Positions 6,369-15,460 of a stretch of DNA of 49,028 bases are shown here, in pieces. Positions within the stretch are counted from its first letter, which is position 1. Each line of letters begins with the position of its first letter. This DNA comes from UBA11889 sp002313255 (GTDB lineage Bacteria; Pseudomonadota; Gammaproteobacteria; Pseudomonadales; Azotimanducaceae). The translations under genes and the position numbers were made by a program. Location of the stretch: contig CAJWQX010000019.1 in the NCBI GenBank assembly GCA_913045265.1, forward strand, positions 1 to 49,028, in the 5' to 3' direction. Below the pieces are notes generated by a model that was given only the letters and a program-made list of their open reading frames with translations, was not told the DNA's origin and ran no database searches.

Positions 6369-7820
6369 GTGAGAATCGACGCGAGAAAATGGGTGGTCAT
6401 CTCTTTGCTGGCGGTGGGTATTAGCTGGTTTAGCAATGCCGAAAACTTCGACTTGGATATTGATTCAGATGGGCAAACGGGCGCATTGACTGATGGGTTG
6501 TTGATCTTGCGTCATCTTTTTGGCTTTTCAGGGACTACCCTTACCGATGGTGCCGTCGCCCTTGGCGCGTCGCGTTCGTCGCCAGAAACCGTGCGCGAAT
6601 TTTTGCTAACAAATGCGACTGAACTCGATGTTGACGGTGATAGCGAAACCGATGCGTTAACAGACGGCCTCCTGATCCTTAGATACTTGTTCGGATTCCG
6701 AGGCGACACGCTCATCTCGGCGGCATTGAGTGGATCGGCATCGCGTAGCGAGGCAAGCGACATCGAATCTTATCTCTCGAGTCGGATTGAGACGATTGCT
6801 TGCCCGATCGAAACGGAAGGGTTTCGGCTGAAGACCGGCAGTATCACTTGGACGGACTACGTCGACGGTAGTCCTAACGTGCATAAGTTATATCCGACGA
6901 CTGCGGATGAAATTTTGACGGCCCATCTGATTGGTGGAGCTATCGATCTCAACAATCTGAATTTCCTTTTGTCGCCCGAAGACGATGGTGGCAAATCGCC
7001 GTCAATAAGTTTGGCGATTAACAGCATTCCCGCGGCTGGATCAACGGGTACTGCAGATATCAGTCTCAAACTGTACGACGGGACGGATGGCGTTCGTAGC
7101 CAAGGCGAACGCGTTGTCCAGACCTCGATAAACGTTGAATGGGAATCTTCGGGAACAGCAGTTCAATTCACGACACCGACACAGACCATTAACGTTACGC
7201 TGATCACGGCGGGAGGTACGGCGGTGGAAGGTGCCGAGAACGAGTTTAGCGGCGAACTCCTCACATTTCAGGGCAGCAGTGCAACCGAATCAACGCTTAA
7301 TCTTCAGCTCGCGTCTTTCTTGACAGAAGGGGGAGCCAGCGCCGGAGTTGATCTGTCTGGCCATTTCATTGTTGGTGACTATTTTTTTCAAATCGAGTTT
7401 GATGGCATCGAGATAAAGGATGCGAATAGTGCGGGGGTCACGACTATTCAAGGTTCGTTTTCAACGGCCGTTGCACCGGGAATAGCCGCGTATGTCGATG
7501 ATGTATCGGCGGGAGAGAGCGATGGAACGGCCACCGTTCCGGTGACTCTCAGCCGCGCGCCGAGCGATGACGTCTCAGTAGAATATCGGACCGAGGCAGT
7601 AACCGCGTTGGCGGGCACCGATTACGTCGAGACCTCCGGTACGCTAACCATTAATTCAGGGAATACTCAGGCCGATATTTCGGTCGGGCTCATTGCCGAC
7701 GCCAACGACGAAAACCCGGAAACGCTAAATATACGGCTGAGCAACGCTATGAACGCGGTGCTCGGTAGGTCGACGAGTACGATCAAGCTCGTCGACGGGT
7801 TAGTTTCGACTTGTCAGTGA
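6369..7820 (+). CDS. Secreted protein with N-terminal dockerin-like pair and C-terminal Calx-beta domain
   Basis: A 483-residue protein starting at GTG 6369. Residues 1-24 are a signal peptide (MRIDARKW, hydrophobic core, SNA). Residues 26-138 hold two dockerin-like units, each D-D-(S/G)D followed by ALTDGLLILR(H/Y)LFGF. They are closely similar to the C-terminal tail of the large secreted protein on the other side of this region, but here they sit at the N-terminus. Residues 145-370 are a beta-rich region I do not recognise (TGSITWTDYVDGS, SISLAINSIPAAGS). Residues 371-478 are a Calx-beta domain (SVEYRTEAVTALAGTDYV, NDENPETLNIRLSN). The acidic loops suggest calcium binding. Likely cell surface or extracellular; function unknown. 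Confidence 0.8.
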   Translation: MRIDARKWVVISLLAVGISWFSNAENFDLDIDSDGQTGALTDGLLILRHLFGFSGTTLTDGAVALGASRSSPETVREFLLTNATELDVDGDSETDALTDGLLILRYLFGFRGDTLISAALSGSASRSEASDIESYLSSRIETIACPIETEGFRLKTGSITWTDYVDGSPNVHKLYPTTADEILTAHLIGGAIDLNNLNFLLSPEDDGGKSPSISLAINSIPAAGSTGTADISLKLYDGTDGVRSQGERVVQTSINVEWESSGTAVQFTTPTQTINVTLITAGGTAVEGAENEFSGELLTFQGSSATESTLNLQLASFLTEGGASAGVDLSGHFIVGDYFFQIEFDGIEIKDANSAGVTTIQGSFSTAVAPGIAAYVDDVSAGESDGTATVPVTLSRAPSDDVSVEYRTEAVTALAGTDYVETSGTLTINSGNTQADISVGLIADANDENPETLNIRLSNAMNAVLGRSTSTIKLVDGLVSTCQ

Positions 7821-7877
7821 TAAAAGAGCTACCGGGCCTTGTTTGCTAACGGGTTCTTTCCGGGTAAGTCGGTAGAT

Positions 7878-9098
7878 CTATGCTTGGAACAATCCGGTCA
7901 GTTCTTTATCGACCGTGATAGCACCCATCCCGCCGGGTCCTATCACCTTGTGGACCATGAGTTCGGCGAAAGCTGTTTGGTCCCGTTTCAATAATTGGTC
8001 GATGATGGGTCCCTTCATGAACTGTTTATAGGGCATGCTAGTGTCAACGAAGGGCATCAGGAAACTAGGGGTCATCGCTTCCAATATCGCAGCCCGACGT
8101 TGGTCGGTGCGGTTCACTCCGGCGCGGTGCCACGTTCTTGCGTCGTATAGGATGATGCTCCCGCTTGGTGCCTCAATGATGTCTGCTTCGGGTCCATCAT
8201 ATGGCAGTCCGTGAGCCGCGCGATGGCCTCGCTGAGCATATATTGAACCGGTCCCCCATTCTTCGGGCGGCCCTGAATTGAGGACGTGTGTACCGAGTTT
8301 GAAACAAGTCGCCCCGTTCTCGCGCGTAAATTCTGAGACGCATATGTTCCGCTGGACTCCCATGGATATGTGGCCAGACATGCCCTTTGGAATCCGCTGA
8401 TCGTCACCTCGTTTTCCCGTTATTCCCCAGAGATAGGGGAAATCCGAATGCCAACCCTGGACATCTCGTTTACCGTCGTCGGGCGTAAGTACAGCGAGTC
8501 CAGGTGAGTGAGCTAGGCGGATCTCTTCGGTCGACAAGTATTGTCGAATCAACCATAACGATACGGGTTCCACCGATGCCCGCGCGACCGCATTGGTTTG
8601 GTTTAGTAACGGTGTTTCGGGATCGTAAACTCGGTCCGACCAGCGGCCGCAACAAGAAATTCTCTCAAGTTCATCGACAATGTTGGGACTTAGGACCGAC
8701 GCCAAACAGACCCAACCGTTTTCTTTGAACGTGGCTAGATAATCGCTTGGCATCAATGCTGGTCCATGGTGCGCCGTGTACGTGGCTAGCTCTTCCGAGG
8801 GATTGCCATCGACACCAATCTTGGCGCCTTTATGCGAAAGGAGATGTCCGTTTTCGTTTCGGTCGATATCAAGATGTGTACCGGTAGCAGGGTGCCTGAA
8901 CGTATCTGATGCCGATCGATTCCAGACAGCTTTGTCGTCGACGTAGTTGTAGAGCTGGAGCCGATCACCATCTTCGGACCCAAGGTAGTCGCCGTCTTCG
9001 TTTCGTAACAACGTGAAGTGTTGCTCGGGAGGTTCGATGCGGACGATCCGCTCGAGTCCTAGTTCGCTATGCTCCATTTTGGGATCGCGTTCTTGCAA
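7878..9098 (-). CDS. Phytanoyl-CoA dioxygenase (PhyH)-family Fe(II)/2-oxoglutarate oxygenase with N-terminal extension
   Basis: A 406-residue protein. The double-stranded beta-helix core occupies roughly residues 117-380. The iron ligands are visible as H217-x-D219 (GWHSDFPY) and H324 (TWHRAGVNRT), and the 2-oxoglutarate-binding Arg is probably R330 or R334. The first 110 residues are an extension with FTLLRNEDGDYLGSEDGD and THLDIDRNENGHLLSHKG, resembling repeated short beta units. The first start is TTG at 9098; ATG at 9077 (7 codons in) is as likely, and neither has a clear ribosome binding site. Family members hydroxylate lipids, natural products or small acids. It is the third gene of a minus-strand group after an SDR and a formyl-THF hydrolase-like gene, 182 bases behind the latter. 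Confidence 0.8.
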   Translation of the reverse strand: MQERDPKMEHSELGLERIVRIEPPEQHFTLLRNEDGDYLGSEDGDRLQLYNYVDDKAVWNRSASDTFRHPATGTHLDIDRNENGHLLSHKGAKIGVDGNPSEELATYTAHHGPALMPSDYLATFKENGWVCLASVLSPNIVDELERISCCGRWSDRVYDPETPLLNQTNAVARASVEPVSLWLIRQYLSTEEIRLAHSPGLAVLTPDDGKRDVQGWHSDFPYLWGITGKRGDDQRIPKGMSGHISMGVQRNICVSEFTRENGATCFKLGTHVLNSGPPEEWGTGSIYAQRGHRAAHGLPYDGPEADIIEAPSGSIILYDARTWHRAGVNRTDQRRAAILEAMTPSFLMPFVDTSMPYKQFMKGPIIDQLLKRDQTAFAELMVHKVIGPGGMGAITVDKELTGLFQA

Positions 9099-9280
9099 CT
9101 AAGAATAGAGACGTATGATATTCCATGGCTTTGTCGATTGCGTAAATTCGCCTCGCGTAGATACGGGAGGAACGAAATGGCGCGCTCCGGCCGTTGAAAA
9201 CGATATGGATACCGACGGCCATCTTCTGGGCAGACATGCCCTCTATTCCGCCGCCGCCGATGTCTAAACCGGTCCGACGT

Positions 9281-10186
9281 TTAGCGGGGGCCGAAATGGG
9301 CGCCTACGCCTAGCGAGCTTTCTACGGCTCGAATTTTGGGACCGTCGTTCTCGCGTAGACGCAGTACTTCAATGGCGCCGTCAGCCGTCGCAACCACCAC
9401 CCCGTCGCCCGTGGTTGCAATGATAGATCCGGGTTCGCCGTTCATTGCAGCAATTTTGACATCGTAAAAGCGGAAGACTCCCCCTTGACAATCTGTCCAC
9501 GCTCCTGGTTGAGGGTTGCAACCACGAATAAGGTTGTAAATGTTTATCGAACTTTGGGTCCAATCGATCACTGCCGTATCATCATTGCACCAGCTTTCGT
9601 AACTCGCTTTGGATTCATCCTGGACTACGCGCGGAGCATTCCCTTTTTTGACGAGGTCGATGGATTCAAGTAATGCCTCAACACCAAGTGGATATAGTTT
9701 GTTGAAATAAAGACTGCCGAGCGTATCGCCTGATTCGATGGCCACTTTTTTTTGCATCAGAATTGGTCCGGTATCGAGACCCTCATCTGGCCAGAAGATG
9801 GTTAAACCGGTTTCCTCTTCACCCTGGATGATCGGCCAGTTAATTGAACTGGGACCGCGATGGGCCGGAAGTAGGGACGGATGATATTGGATCGTCCCGT
9901 GTACCGGTGCATTAAGGAAGCTGGCGGGTATGATCCGCGTAACGTACGCCATCACACCTAAGTCGGGCTTCAGGCTCTTGAACTCAGTTAAGACCTGTTC
10001 GCTTTTGAAGTTTTTTGGCTGAAGTACCTGAATCCCTTGGTCTTGAGCTGATTGATGGAGAGGGTCGGGCCGGCTTGGGTTGTCATCGGGCTCGCAATAC
10101 ACCGCGACCACTTCGTCTCCCCGATCGATCAACGCTTCCAGGACCGCCTGACCAAACGCTTGTTGGCCGTTCAGAACGATTCGCAT
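9281..10186 (-). CDS. Formyltransferase-fold protein, resembling the hydrolase domain of 10-formyl-THF dehydrogenase
   Basis: A 301-residue two-domain protein of the Fmt/FDH class. The N-terminal domain has the folate-site loop YHPSLLPAHRG with catalytic His102 and FWPDEGLDTGPIL with catalytic Asp138. The position that is Asn in methionyl-tRNA formyltransferase is not Asn here, and the flanking SSINW matches the SAINW of the N-terminal hydrolase domain of 10-formyltetrahydrofolate dehydrogenase better than Fmt. The C-terminal domain has INIYNLIRGCNPQPGAWT, also FDH-like. The aldehyde dehydrogenase half of FDH is absent. The likely reaction is transfer or hydrolysis of the formyl group of 10-formyl-THF. 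It starts 3 bases after the SDR stop, so the two genes should be co-transcribed. Housekeeping fmt must lie elsewhere. Confidence 0.75.
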   Translation of the reverse strand: MRIVLNGQQAFGQAVLEALIDRGDEVVAVYCEPDDNPSRPDPLHQSAQDQGIQVLQPKNFKSEQVLTEFKSLKPDLGVMAYVTRIIPASFLNAPVHGTIQYHPSLLPAHRGPSSINWPIIQGEEETGLTIFWPDEGLDTGPILMQKKVAIESGDTLGSLYFNKLYPLGVEALLESIDLVKKGNAPRVVQDESKASYESWCNDDTAVIDWTQSSINIYNLIRGCNPQPGAWTDCQGGVFRFYDVKIAAMNGEPGSIIATTGDGVVVATADGAIEVLRLRENDGPKIRAVESSLGVGAHFGPR

Positions 10187-10189
10187 AGC

Positions 10190-11032
10190 TTAGATCTTAG
10201 CGGCAACGCCGCCGTCGACGTTAATTATTTCGCCGGTAATGAAACGCGATTCCGCGCATGCTAAGAACAACACCAGTTGCGCTACGTCTCGGGGATAGCC
10301 CGGGCCTTGCACAATCTGCGCGTAGTCAAACATTTTCTCAAACACGTGATGGCCGCCATCGGGATTTTTGACCGTGCCTCCTGTAGCGCCTGGGGTGAGA
10401 ATTTGTCCTGGGCGCACGCAATTGACACGAATGTTGTGCCGACCACCCGCACCGGCCATGTAGCGAGTTAAAGCATCGACACCGGCTTTGGCTGCGTAGT
10501 ACGAAGCGGATGTGGTACCGAATTCGTCTTGCATCCTGGAACTGAATCCACGCTGGGCGGCCAAAGACGACATATTGATGACGACGCCTCCGCCGGCAGC
10601 AACCAAGTGAGGCCACACGGATCGGCTAACATAAAACGTACCGGTAAGGTTGACGTTGATGACACGATTCCATTCGTCGTCGGATTCGTTAGGAAAATTG
10701 CCTCCTCCCCCGCCTCCAGCGTTGTTGAAGAGCACGTCGATCCTCCCGTGAGTCTCTGCCGCAAGTTTGATAGCGCTTGATACAGATTCGACGTCACCGA
10801 CGTCGCAGGAAATGAATTTGGCATCGCCACCGGACGCATTAATGCGAGCTTCGACTTCACGGCCTTCTGACTCTCGACGTGCCATGAGGATTACGTGGGC
10901 TCCTTCTTCGGCAAATAGGGTTGCGGTGTCTTCGCCGATACCGCTGTTGCCGCCCGTCACGACGGCGACTTTGTTTTCCATTCGATTCGTCATCCTGATA
11001 TTTCTCGCGATGAATTTTTCTACGTTACTCAT
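10190..11032 (-). CDS. Short-chain dehydrogenase/reductase
   Basis: A 280-residue classical SDR. The dinucleotide motif TGGNSGIG follows a beta strand about 24 residues in; FNNAG, the SS-LAA strand, and the catalytic Tyr-x3-Lys in SYYAAKAGVD are all present, and it ends with TGEIINVDGG. Two internal ATGs (codons 14 and 18) could be the real start, since most relatives begin only a few residues before the NKVAVVTGG strand. A glycine run (GGGGGG) after FNNAG is unusual in length. It is the promoter-proximal gene of the minus-strand group with the formyltransferase-fold protein and the PhyH oxygenase. Substrate unknown. Confidence 0.85.
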   Translation of the reverse strand: MSNVEKFIARNIRMTNRMENKVAVVTGGNSGIGEDTATLFAEEGAHVILMARRESEGREVEARINASGGDAKFISCDVGDVESVSSAIKLAAETHGRIDVLFNNAGGGGGGNFPNESDDEWNRVINVNLTGTFYVSRSVWPHLVAAGGGVVINMSSLAAQRGFSSRMQDEFGTTSASYYAAKAGVDALTRYMAGAGGRHNIRVNCVRPGQILTPGATGGTVKNPDGGHHVFEKMFDYAQIVQGPGYPRDVAQLVLFLACAESRFITGEIINVDGGVAAKI

Positions 11033-11146
11033 AACGGCTAGTAGATGTCCAAGTTGTACGCATTGCTCCGACCGCTGATACGAGGCTATGGTTCGCGTTG
11101 GACATAACCGATAGTTGAATTCTTTTTGATTGACGCGCAGGACAAT

Positions 11147-12139
11147 TTGGCAGATTTTGACTATGACCTTCCACCGTCACTAATTGCCCAAAGGCCGGCT
11201 CCAAAGCGAACCGGTAGCCGCCTGATGGTCGTTGGCATTGAGAAGCAAAGGGACTTGTTCTTTCGCGACATCGTTAAGTTCATCGGGCCGACGGACGTTC
11301 TGGTCATCAACAATACGAAAGTAATCAAGGCGCGTCTCGGTGGGTTTAAAGATACCGGTGGCGCCGTTGAAGTCCTGGTGGAGCGGGTCGACGAACCAAA
11401 GGTAGCTCTCTGTCATGCGCGCGCGAGCAAGCCGTTAAAGGCCGGGCGCGTCGTTCATATTGAAGATCAAACCCTAGAGGTTCTGAGTCGCGGAGATGAA
11501 CTGTACCGGATCCGATTCCCGATCGACGTGTTCGTTTTCCTCGAACGATATGGGCATGTGCCGTTGCCGCCGTACATCGGCCGAGCTGATGATCCTGATG
11601 ACGAAGAACGCTATCAGACGGTCTATCGTTCGGTACCAGGGGCCGTCGCAGCGCCGACCGCAGGCCTTCACTTTGACGACGCCCTCTTACATGCGATTCG
11701 CGAGCGCGGTACGGAAATTGTACCTGTGACGCTTCACGTAGGAGCTGGCACGTTTCAACCGGTTCGTGTCGATGCGATGAATCAACATCTCCTGCATGCA
11801 GAACGGTATCGCATATCGCCCGTGTCGCGTCGGGTTATCGATCAATGTCGAGGCCGTGTAATCGCCGTTGGTACGACGGTGGTCCGAGCATTGGAATCTG
11901 CGGCTCGTACCGGTAACGATTGCGGGGAAACGCGTCTTTTCATTCGACCGGGATTTCGATTTGGCAGCGTGGACGCTTTAATTACCAACTTTCACCTGCC
12001 TCGATCGACATTGCTCATGTTGGTATCGGCATTTATCGGGAATTCTCGGATGCGGCAAGCATATTCAGCAGCGATCGAACGCGGATACCGCTTCTACAGC
12101 TACGGCGACGCAATGTTCTGCGAACGCGCTGATGTTTGA
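11147..12139 (+). CDS. queA: S-adenosylmethionine:tRNA ribosyltransferase-isomerase QueA
   Basis: Makes epoxyqueuosine in tRNA by transferring and isomerising the ribosyl group of SAM onto preQ1 at position 34. About 330 residues, the family's length. Recognised by the opening DFDYDLPPSLIAQRP, the GSRLM strand, VLVINNTKVIKARL, PTAGLHF and VTLHVGAGTFQPV, and LITNFHLPRSTLLMLVSAF. No ATG start exists: TTG 11126 is possible, but TTG 11147 places the protein where relatives start and has CAGGA just upstream, so 11147 is preferred. Its stop overlaps the tgt start by 8 bases, as usual for queA-tgt, so translation is probably coupled. Confidence 0.95.
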   Translation: MADFDYDLPPSLIAQRPAPKRTGSRLMVVGIEKQRDLFFRDIVKFIGPTDVLVINNTKVIKARLGGFKDTGGAVEVLVERVDEPKVALCHARASKPLKAGRVVHIEDQTLEVLSRGDELYRIRFPIDVFVFLERYGHVPLPPYIGRADDPDDEERYQTVYRSVPGAVAAPTAGLHFDDALLHAIRERGTEIVPVTLHVGAGTFQPVRVDAMNQHLLHAERYRISPVSRRVIDQCRGRVIAVGTTVVRALESAARTGNDCGETRLFIRPGFRFGSVDALITNFHLPRSTLLMLVSAFIGNSRMRQAYSAAIERGYRFYSYGDAMFCERADV

Positions 12140-13238
12140 GGTGCTTGGTGTCGATGGGTCGGCGCGCCGTGGGAGGCTAACCACAACGAGCGGTTCAGTC
12201 GAAACCCCGGTATTTATGCCTTGTGGGACGTACGGCTCCGTCAAGGGTATGACGCCCGACATGCTCTCTCTTGTCGGCACGCAGATGTTACTCGGAAATA
12301 CATTTCACCTGATGTTGAGGCCTGGCGATGAGATCATTGCTCGCCTCGGCGGGTTGCACGGGTTCATGGATTGGGAGGGACCTATTCTTACTGATTCGGG
12401 CGGATACCAGGTGTTCTCTTTACGAGAAATGCGGAAGATTTCTGAGGATGGTGTCAAATTTCGATCGCCGATCAACGGTGATCAGTTAACACTAACCCCG
12501 GAGCTTGCAATGGCTGTGCAGACTAACCTTGGCTCCGACGTTGTGATGGTGTTTGACGAGTGCACTACGTATCCAGCCACTAGGGGAGAAGCGGAGCAGT
12601 CCATGCTTCGATCAATGCGCTGGGCGGAGCGGTCTCTAGCGAGTTACTCGGGTTCTGGACTCGTGTTCGGGATTGCCCAGGGTGGCATGTACGGCGAACT
12701 TCGTCACCGAAGTGTTGCAATGCTTGAGGATATGAACTTTTCTGGATACGCCATTGGTGGACTCTCGGTCGGTGAACCGAAGACGGAAATGCACCGCGTG
12801 TTGGAAGGAATATTACCGAATATGCCTGTGGAATCTCCGCGCTACTTGATGGGCGTGGGTACCCCGGCGGATCTGGTATATGGCGTAAGTCTAGGTGTGG
12901 ATATGTTCGATTGCGTTATTCCTACGCGAAACGCCCGCAATGGACACCTTTTCACGGATTCAGGGGTCGTACGAATTCGAAATGCGCGTTACCGAGATGA
13001 TTCCGAACCCGTTGATTCTACCTGCGCGTGTTATACGTGTACGCGCTTTTCCAGGGCGTATTTGCATCACTTAGACCGGTGTCATGAAATCCTCGGGTCG
13101 ACTCTGATGACAATCCACAATCTCCACTATTACCACGACCTGATGAGTCGTTTGCGTGGTGCTATCGAAAACGGTAAATTGCGTGCCCTCATTTTGGCCC
13201 TCACCGAAGGTTGGAATATTGCTGATGAACCCGTTTGA
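12132..13238 (+). CDS. tgt: tRNA-guanine transglycosylase
   Basis: Exchanges guanine 34 for preQ1 in tRNAs with GUN anticodons, the step before QueA. 368 residues, standard length. The proton-acceptor Asp is D88 in ILTDSGGYQVFSL, the nucleophile region reads GVDMFDCVIPTRNARNGHLF, and the zinc site is the CACYTCTRFSRAYLHHL segment (three Cys and one His). The GIAQGGMYGELR and IGGLSVGEP segments complete the TIM-barrel signature. It is translationally coupled to queA upstream (8-base overlap) and to yajC downstream (14-base overlap), the common order that ties queuosine genes to the Sec accessory genes. Confidence 0.97.
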   Translation: MFEVLGVDGSARRGRLTTTSGSVETPVFMPCGTYGSVKGMTPDMLSLVGTQMLLGNTFHLMLRPGDEIIARLGGLHGFMDWEGPILTDSGGYQVFSLREMRKISEDGVKFRSPINGDQLTLTPELAMAVQTNLGSDVVMVFDECTTYPATRGEAEQSMLRSMRWAERSLASYSGSGLVFGIAQGGMYGELRHRSVAMLEDMNFSGYAIGGLSVGEPKTEMHRVLEGILPNMPVESPRYLMGVGTPADLVYGVSLGVDMFDCVIPTRNARNGHLFTDSGVVRIRNARYRDDSEPVDSTCACYTCTRFSRAYLHHLDRCHEILGSTLMTIHNLHYYHDLMSRLRGAIENGKLRALILALTEGWNIADEPV

Positions 13239-13554
13239 GTCTACTGCGTATGCGGCTGGGGTTGGGGGTGGTTTTCCAATCGATATTCTCCTGCTCGTCG
13301 GCTTTGTTCTTATCTTTTATTTTTTGTTGTGGCGCCCACAAAGTAAGCGTCGGAAGGCACACTCGGCGTTAATTGGCGGCCTGTCCAAGGGCGACGAGGT
13401 CGTCGCGGGCGGCGGGATCGTAGGTCAGGTCACAAAGGTAGAAGACGATTTTGTGATGCTGGAGATCGCCCGCGACGTCGAGATTCGCATGCAAAAGGGT
13501 TCGGTGGGCGCAACCCTACCGAAGGGAACACTGAAGTCGATAGATGGCAGATAA
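13225..13554 (+). CDS. yajC: Sec translocon accessory subunit YajC
   Basis: A 109-residue inner-membrane protein that associates with SecD-SecF and YidC at the translocon. A single membrane helix (IDILLLVGFVLIFYFLLW) is followed by RPQSKRRK, the hallmark of YajC, and then a cytoplasmic beta domain (LSKGDEVVAGGGIVGQVTKVEDDFVMLEI). ATG 13225 is chosen over an earlier in-frame start at 13156, which would run deep into tgt and lacks homology. It overlaps tgt by 14 bases and secD by 11. Confidence 0.95.
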   Translation: MNPFESTAYAAGVGGGFPIDILLLVGFVLIFYFLLWRPQSKRRKAHSALIGGLSKGDEVVAGGGIVGQVTKVEDDFVMLEIARDVEIRMQKGSVGATLPKGTLKSIDGR

Positions 13555-15460
13555 CGGCGTATTTGGCCAGAACCTTTTCGGCAACAAAAATGACACCAAA
13601 AATCCTCATCACTATCCGGTGTGGCGGCACTTTGTCGCCCTGTTCGTTCTCATCTTGGCTTGCGTATATGCGGCCCCAAATATCTATCCACCGGACTACG
13701 CGCTACAGATACAGGCCGATAACAGTGATTTGAGAATCGGCGTGCGGTTCATGACGCAAGCAGCCGAGATTCTTGCCGACGAAGGTATCCGCGTTAAGGC
13801 GTCAAACACGACCGGCAAAGGAGGGCTAATTCGCTTACGGTCCGACGTGGACCAGTTGCGGGCACAGTCCATATTGGATGACCGACTGAATCCTTCGGGA
13901 CGGGATCGTCAGTTTGTGATCGCGCTCAATTTAGCGCAGACAACGCCGGCTTGGCTTCAGAATCTTGGTGCGCGACCGATGACGTTGGGCCTCGATTTGT
14001 CAGGAGGGATCCACTTTGTCTTGGAAGTCGATATGGAATCGGCGATGGCGAAAGCCCTCGATGATGAGGCCGAAAAGGCGACTAACTACCTTCGGCAGGA
14101 AAACATTCGGTATCGCGCGTCGGGAAACATGGTCCGAGGTAAGGCGGTACGTATCCCTTTTGCGACAGAAACGACTCGTGATCAGGCATTGCGAAGTTTG
14201 CGGAGCACGAACGGCTACGATTCGATTATTGCCTCCGAGTCGGAGGGCAGTCCAGTGGTGGAGATTGGCATTGGCGACGAAAAGATGGCGACGATTGAGG
14301 ATGTGGCAATCGAACAGAATCTCACGGGGCTTCGCAGTCGGATCAACGAACTCGGTGTCGCTGAGCCCCTGGTACAACGTCTTGGCCGATCAAGAATTGT
14401 CATTGACTTACCGGGCGTACAAGACAGCTCGGAGGCCAAGCGTCTACTGGATAAATTTGCGACGTTGGAGTTTCGTTTGGTTGCCAAACCCGAGGATCGA
14501 CCATCGTCATTAGAAGTAATGCCCTACGAAGGCCGCACCCGAAGACTGCAGCGTGCAAATATCGTTACTGGGGACAGTGTTATCAATGCGAGCCAGGGCC
14601 TCGATTCAGAGACCGGTCTTCCGCAGGTAAACATCGAACTTGATAGCGAAGGTGGTGAGCGCATGAATCGCGCTACTGGGCCAAACATTGGACACTCGAT
14701 GGCAATTATCTTCATCGAACAAAAACCGGTGATTACCCGTGAGGTGATTAATGGCGAAGTCGTTGAAAAGCGCAGTATCCGTGAGGAACGTCGATTAATT
14801 AGCGTGGCAACCATTCAAGCGGCGCTTGGGTTTCGCTTTCGGATTACCGGTTTATCCATGTCGGAGGCTCGCGATCTTGCGTTACTGCTCCGAGCCGGCG
14901 CTTTAGCAGCGCCAATGTATATCGTCGAGGAACGAACGGTGGGGGCCTCTCTAGGTCAAGAAAATATCGATCGAGGTGTGCGAGCGGTGGTGATCGGGTT
15001 CGTCCTGGTGTTGTTGTTCATGCTCTTTTACTACAAGGTTTTTGGATTGGTCGCGAATATTGCTCTTACGATGAACTTAATGGTTCTTGTTGCCGTCATG
15101 TCGTTGCTGGGAGCAACGCTGACGCTACCGGGTATCGCCGGAATCGTTTTGACCGTTGGCATGGCGGTGGACGCGAACGTCCTTATTTTTTCGCGTATAC
15201 GCGAGGAGCTCGTTAAATCCGTGCCGAGCATTGCGATACAAGCAGGTTATGGACGGGCATTTCTAACGATATTGGATGCTAATATCACGACGCTGTTGGT
15301 CGCACTCATTTTACTCGGTATTGGAAGTGGTCCGGTCGCTGGTTTCGCGGTAACTCTTTCCATCGGAATTTTGACGTCAATGTTCACCGCCATCTTTGTC
15401 TCGCGCGGCATCGTGCATCTTATATACGGACGTCGCCAAGTGCAGAAGGTTTGGATCTGA
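13544..15460 (+). CDS. secD: Protein translocase subunit SecD
   Basis: 638 residues. SecD and SecF form the membrane complex that uses the proton gradient to help proteins leave the SecYEG channel on the periplasmic side. After the first membrane helix (HFVALFVLILACVYAAPNIYP), the large periplasmic P1 domain includes the conserved TLGLDLSGGIHFVLEVD near residue 145 and an ELGVAEPLVQRLG segment. The C-terminal half holds five more helices with the signature MAVDANVLIFSRIREEL. Length and domain order match gammaproteobacterial SecD. Its stop TGA overlaps the secF start (TGATG), which indicates coupled translation. Confidence 0.97.
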   Translation: MADNGVFGQNLFGNKNDTKNPHHYPVWRHFVALFVLILACVYAAPNIYPPDYALQIQADNSDLRIGVRFMTQAAEILADEGIRVKASNTTGKGGLIRLRSDVDQLRAQSILDDRLNPSGRDRQFVIALNLAQTTPAWLQNLGARPMTLGLDLSGGIHFVLEVDMESAMAKALDDEAEKATNYLRQENIRYRASGNMVRGKAVRIPFATETTRDQALRSLRSTNGYDSIIASESEGSPVVEIGIGDEKMATIEDVAIEQNLTGLRSRINELGVAEPLVQRLGRSRIVIDLPGVQDSSEAKRLLDKFATLEFRLVAKPEDRPSSLEVMPYEGRTRRLQRANIVTGDSVINASQGLDSETGLPQVNIELDSEGGERMNRATGPNIGHSMAIIFIEQKPVITREVINGEVVEKRSIREERRLISVATIQAALGFRFRITGLSMSEARDLALLLRAGALAAPMYIVEERTVGASLGQENIDRGVRAVVIGFVLVLLFMLFYYKVFGLVANIALTMNLMVLVAVMSLLGATLTLPGIAGIVLTVGMAVDANVLIFSRIREELVKSVPSIAIQAGYGRAFLTILDANITTLLVALILLGIGSGPVAGFAVTLSIGILTSMFTAIFVSRGIVHLIYGRRQVQKVWI

